Assembly: GCA_026625625.1 (NCBI GenBank)
Contig: CP113055.1
Location: 3,703,001 to 3,767,000, forward strand
Length of the DNA stretch: 64,000 nt
Direction: 5' to 3'
From: Blastomonas sp. SL216
Lineage (GTDB): Bacteria > Pseudomonadota > Alphaproteobacteria > Sphingomonadales > Sphingomonadaceae
In this document: piece by piece, positions 61,281 to 64,000 of the stretch
How the letters are laid out: the number at the start of each line of letters is the position of its first letter
How positions within the stretch are numbered: the first letter of the stretch is position 1
Program-made: the position numbers and the translations under genes
Notes under the pieces: model-generated
Seen by the model: only the letters and a program-made list of their open reading frames with translations
Told to the model about the DNA's origin: nothing
Database searches by the model: none

Positions 61281-64000
61281 TTATTTGTCTCCGGCGGCAG
61301 GTGCCGCACGGCGAACCTCGATGGGCATGCCCAAAGGCTTGAGCTGCTCTTCAACCTTGGCGGCATCGCCGACGATGACCCAGGTCAGCGTCTTGGGGTT
61401 GAGCGCGCTGCGCATCGCCCCGTTGAGCTTCTCGGCATCCATGCTGCGATATTGCGCGGCCAGGCTTTCGGCATAGTTGGTCGGGCGGCCATAAAGCGCG
61501 TCCGACTGCATCTGCGACAGCACCGCGGCAGAGCGCTCATAGGTGCCCGCCAGCTCCAGGCTGTTGCCCTTGACAGTGCGGTCCAGCTCTTCCGGCGTCA
61601 CGCCCTTGGTGCCGATGAAATCGTCCATCTGCTGGATGATCGCGGCGACCGAGGGGCCGGTCTGGTTGGTCTGCACCGGTGCAAAGGCCAGGAACGGCAC
61701 GTCGTTCTTGGGCCGCTGGATCAGCGTGCGGGTGCCGTAGGACCAGCCCTTGGTCTCGCGCAGGTCCATGTTGATGCGCGAGAGGAAATCGCCGCCAAGG
61801 ATGTCGTTGGCGGTTTCCAGCGCCAGCAGATTGTCGGTGCCCTTGGCCTTCAGCACCTGACCCGCCAGGATCAGCGACTGCGGCGAGTTGGGTCGGTCGA
61901 TCAGGATGATGCGACCCTGGCCCTGGGGAATCGCCGCGCTGAAATCCTTTTCCATCAGCGCCATGCGGTTCGACGGCCATTTGCCGAAACGCTCCTCCAG
62001 CATCGGCATGATGTCCTTCAGGCTGGTGTCGCCGACGACGAAGATCGAGGCGCGCTCGGGCCGCATCCACTGGCTGTGATAGGCAGCGATCTGGTCGCGG
62101 CTGAGCTTGGCGACCACGGCCGGATCACCGGTGCCGGTCAGCGGCACGCCATAGGGGTGCGCCGGTCCGTAGAGCAGCGGCGGCAGGTTGCGCAGCGCGA
62201 TGCCCTGGGGCTGGGTGAACTCGGCCTGGATGCGGGTAAGCTGCTGCACGCGCACGCGCTCCAGCTCCTTGGCATCAAAGGCGGGGGCGCGGATGACATC
62301 GGCCAGCAGGTCGAGCGATGCGCCGAGGTTCGGCTTCATCGCGCTCATCGAGACGATGGTGCGGTCGAGATCGGACGACGCGCTGACACTGGTGCCCAGA
62401 CGCTCCTGCGCTTCGGCGAGCTGCACCGAATTGAGCTTCTGCGTGCCTTCCTGCAGCAGCGCGATCATCAGGCTGTTGGTGCCGAGCGCGTCCTTGGGAT
62501 CGCTGGCATAGCCGGCATCAAAGCTGACCGCGACGCGCACCACCGGAACCGCGGTCCGCTTGGCAAAGCGCACCTTGATGCCGTTCGACAGCGTCGCTTC
62601 CTCGACATCGGGGAAGTCGAGATCGGGCACTGCGCCGGCTTCGGGGAAGGTCGAACGATCGACGGCGGCAAGCGGCTGCTTGCTGGCAGCACCTGCGGCC
62701 ATCGCATCTTCGGCCATGCTCGAATAGAATGCCGGTGCAGCGAGCACGCCGGTACGCATGGCCGGACCGCTGCCGGTCACCTGACCGGTGCCGCCTGCGA
62801 CTTCCTGATAGGCATCGCGCTCACCGGGCAGCACGTGCAGCTTGGCGACGGGACGCGTCAGCCATTTCTGCATCGCAGCGGTCACCTTGGCAGGCGTCAT
62901 CGCGGCCAGCATGTCGAGCTGCTTCTTGTAGAAGGCCGGATCGTCGGAATAGAGCGCACCTTCCGCCAGCGTCACCGCCTTGCCGGAAAAGCCGCCAACC
63001 TGTTCCAGGCCGTTGATGCGCTGCGCAGCTTCGCGCGTGGCGACGCGCTGCACCTCGTCGGCGGTCGGACCCTTGGCGATGAAATCGGCCAGGATCTCGT
63101 CGAGCCGCTTGGACACGGCGGCAACATCTGCGCCGGGCTTCACATCGACATAGGCTTCGAACACGCTGCCATGCACGAAAGGCTGGGCCGATGCGGTGAC
63201 CGCGACGGCGGTCTGTTCGTCACGGACCAGGATGTTGTCGAGCCGCGAACTGGCAAGCCCGCCCAGCACCGTGGCTGCGACGTCGAGCGCGGCATAATCG
63301 GGATCGTTGAGGCCCGGCACGCTCCAGAAGCGATAGAGGCGCGCGGTCGGCACCTTGTCCTTCATCTCCGCGACCTTCTCCTTGTCCAGGGTCGGCAGCG
63401 GCGGGTTCAGCTTGGCGACTTCAGGCCCCTTGGCGATATCGCCGAAATATTTCTCCACCAGCGGCTTGGCTTCGGCGACATTGATGTCACCGGCGAGCAC
63501 CAGGATCGCGTTGTTCGGGCCGTAATGGTCGGTGAACCACTTCTTCATGTCGGCAAGCGAGGCGGCCTGCAAGTCCTCCATCGATCCGATGGTCGAATGG
63601 CCATAGGGATGCTCGGGCGGGGTCAGCATCTCGATCTGCTTGTATTCGACCAGGCCATAAGGCTGGTTGTCGCCCTGGCGCTTTTCATTCTGCACCACGC
63701 CGATCTGGTTGGTCAGCTTTTCCTGCGTGATGCCGTTGAGCAGATGGCCCATGCGGTCGCTTTCCAGGAACAGCGCGCCTTCCAGGCCTGCCTTGGGCAC
63801 GGTCTGGAAATAGTTGGTGCGGTCAAACCAGGTGGTGCCGTTATAGTCGGTCGCGCCCAGCTTCTTCAGATATTCGAAATAGTCGCCAGTCGCGTTTTCC
63901 GAACCGTTGAACATGATGTGTTCGAACAGGTGCGCATAGCCGGTCTTGCCCTTGGGCTCGTGCTTGGAACCGACATCATACCAGATCGAAACCGCGACGA
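61281..64000 (-). CDS. Two-domain M16 (pitrilysin-like) metallopeptidase, 5' partial
   Basis: The frame is open to the right edge. The inverted zinc motif HxxEH (HLFEH) is encoded at 63918-63932, just inside the edge, preceded by IWYDVGSKHEPKGKTGYA. The N-terminal M16 domain is followed by a linker near 62.7 kb and a second, inactive-type M16 domain (TLSNGIKVRFAKRTAVPVVR). About 905 codons are present; only the signal peptide and first residues should be missing. It is probably a periplasmic or membrane-associated peptidase, as in other exported M16 proteins of this group. Confidence 0.92.
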   Translation of the reverse strand, partial: VAVSIWYDVGSKHEPKGKTGYAHLFEHIMFNGSENATGDYFEYLKKLGATDYNGTTWFDRTNYFQTVPKAGLEGALFLESDRMGHLLNGITQEKLTNQIGVVQNEKRQGDNQPYGLVEYKQIEMLTPPEHPYGHSTIGSMEDLQAASLADMKKWFTDHYGPNNAILVLAGDINVAEAKPLVEKYFGDIAKGPEVAKLNPPLPTLDKEKVAEMKDKVPTARLYRFWSVPGLNDPDYAALDVAATVLGGLASSRLDNILVRDEQTAVAVTASAQPFVHGSVFEAYVDVKPGADVAAVSKRLDEILADFIAKGPTADEVQRVATREAAQRINGLEQVGGFSGKAVTLAEGALYSDDPAFYKKQLDMLAAMTPAKVTAAMQKWLTRPVAKLHVLPGERDAYQEVAGGTGQVTGSGPAMRTGVLAAPAFYSSMAEDAMAAGAASKQPLAAVDRSTFPEAGAVPDLDFPDVEEATLSNGIKVRFAKRTAVPVVRVAVSFDAGYASDPKDALGTNSLMIALLQEGTQKLNSVQLAEAQERLGTSVSASSDLDRTIVSMSAMKPNLGASLDLLADVIRAPAFDAKELERVRVQQLTRIQAEFTQPQGIALRNLPPLLYGPAHPYGVPLTGTGDPAVVAKLSRDQIAAYHSQWMRPERASIFVVGDTSLKDIMPMLEERFGKWPSNRMALMEKDFSAAIPQGQGRIILIDRPNSPQSLILAGQVLKAKGTDNLLALETANDILGGDFLSRINMDLRETKGWSYGTRTLIQRPKNDVPFLAFAPVQTNQTGPSVAAIIQQMDDFIGTKGVTPEELDRTVKGNSLELAGTYERSAAVLSQMQSDALYGRPTNYAESLAAQYRSMDAEKLNGAMRSALNPKTLTWVIVGDAAKVEEQLKPLGMPIEVRRAAPAAGDK

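Overview
The window is GC-rich DNA from an alphaproteobacterium, most likely a member of the Sphingomonadales (Sphingomonas/Blastomonas/Novosphingobium type). The basis is the alphaproteobacterial order of the division and cell-wall (dcw) cluster, a CpaA-E/TadBC pilus locus, a large TonB-dependent receptor, intergenic palindromes of a kind I know from sphingomonads, and strong GC3 bias. The genus is an inference. No rRNA, tRNA, CRISPR array, transposase or integrase was found.

Layout. Positions 1-5690 hold an unusual electron-transfer locus. It encodes a flavoprotein fused to two cyclic-nucleotide-binding domains and four Fe-S motifs, a membrane protein with two histidine pairs typical of a di-heme cytochrome b, an FHA-domain membrane protein with ten CXXCH haem motifs, and a class III cyclic-nucleotide phosphodiesterase. 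A cysteine synthase and two envelope proteins follow. Positions 8.2-27 kb are a complete dcw cluster: mraZ, rsmH, ftsL, ftsI, murE, murF, mraY, murD, ftsW, murG, murC, a 64-residue unknown ORF, murB, ddl, ftsQ, ftsA, ftsZ. Almost every junction overlaps by 1-4 bases, and a SPOR-domain septal protein comes after it. Positions 29.4-38.5 kb carry an ABC1/UbiB-type kinase, a radical SAM protein, an SBF-like transporter, a glutaminase, a mazEF toxin-antitoxin pair, a CaiB/BaiF-family CoA transferase/racemase and a TonB-dependent receptor. Positions 38.5-45.8 kb are a Tad/Flp pilus operon (cpaA-B-C-D-E-tadB-tadC on the minus strand) that lacks the cpaF/tadA ATPase and any pilin gene.

Positions 45.8-49.8 kb are small housekeeping and envelope genes. 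At 49.8-51.6 kb a broken glycosyltransferase end sits beside an AT-rich orphan gene (coiled coil plus two membrane helices), which looks like a recently acquired islet. Positions 51.6-58.3 kb encode leucine/isovalerate catabolism: a divergent LysR regulator, isovaleryl-CoA dehydrogenase, both methylcrotonyl-CoA carboxylase subunits and a MaoC-like hydratase. This operon is interrupted by a GIY-YIG nuclease gene framed by perfect 29-bp inverted REP-like repeats, and its biotin subunit gene has a central block of much lower GC. The window ends with a DUF885 metallopeptidase-like protein, a SnoaL-like protein whose 5' end is built from a translated palindromic repeat, a 99-residue unknown protein and a two-domain M16 peptidase running off the right edge.

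The best candidates for undescribed biology are the cAMP/FHA-equipped transmembrane electron-transfer locus, the GIY-YIG/inverted-repeat unit, the AT-rich orphan islet and the 64-residue ORF embedded in the dcw operon.
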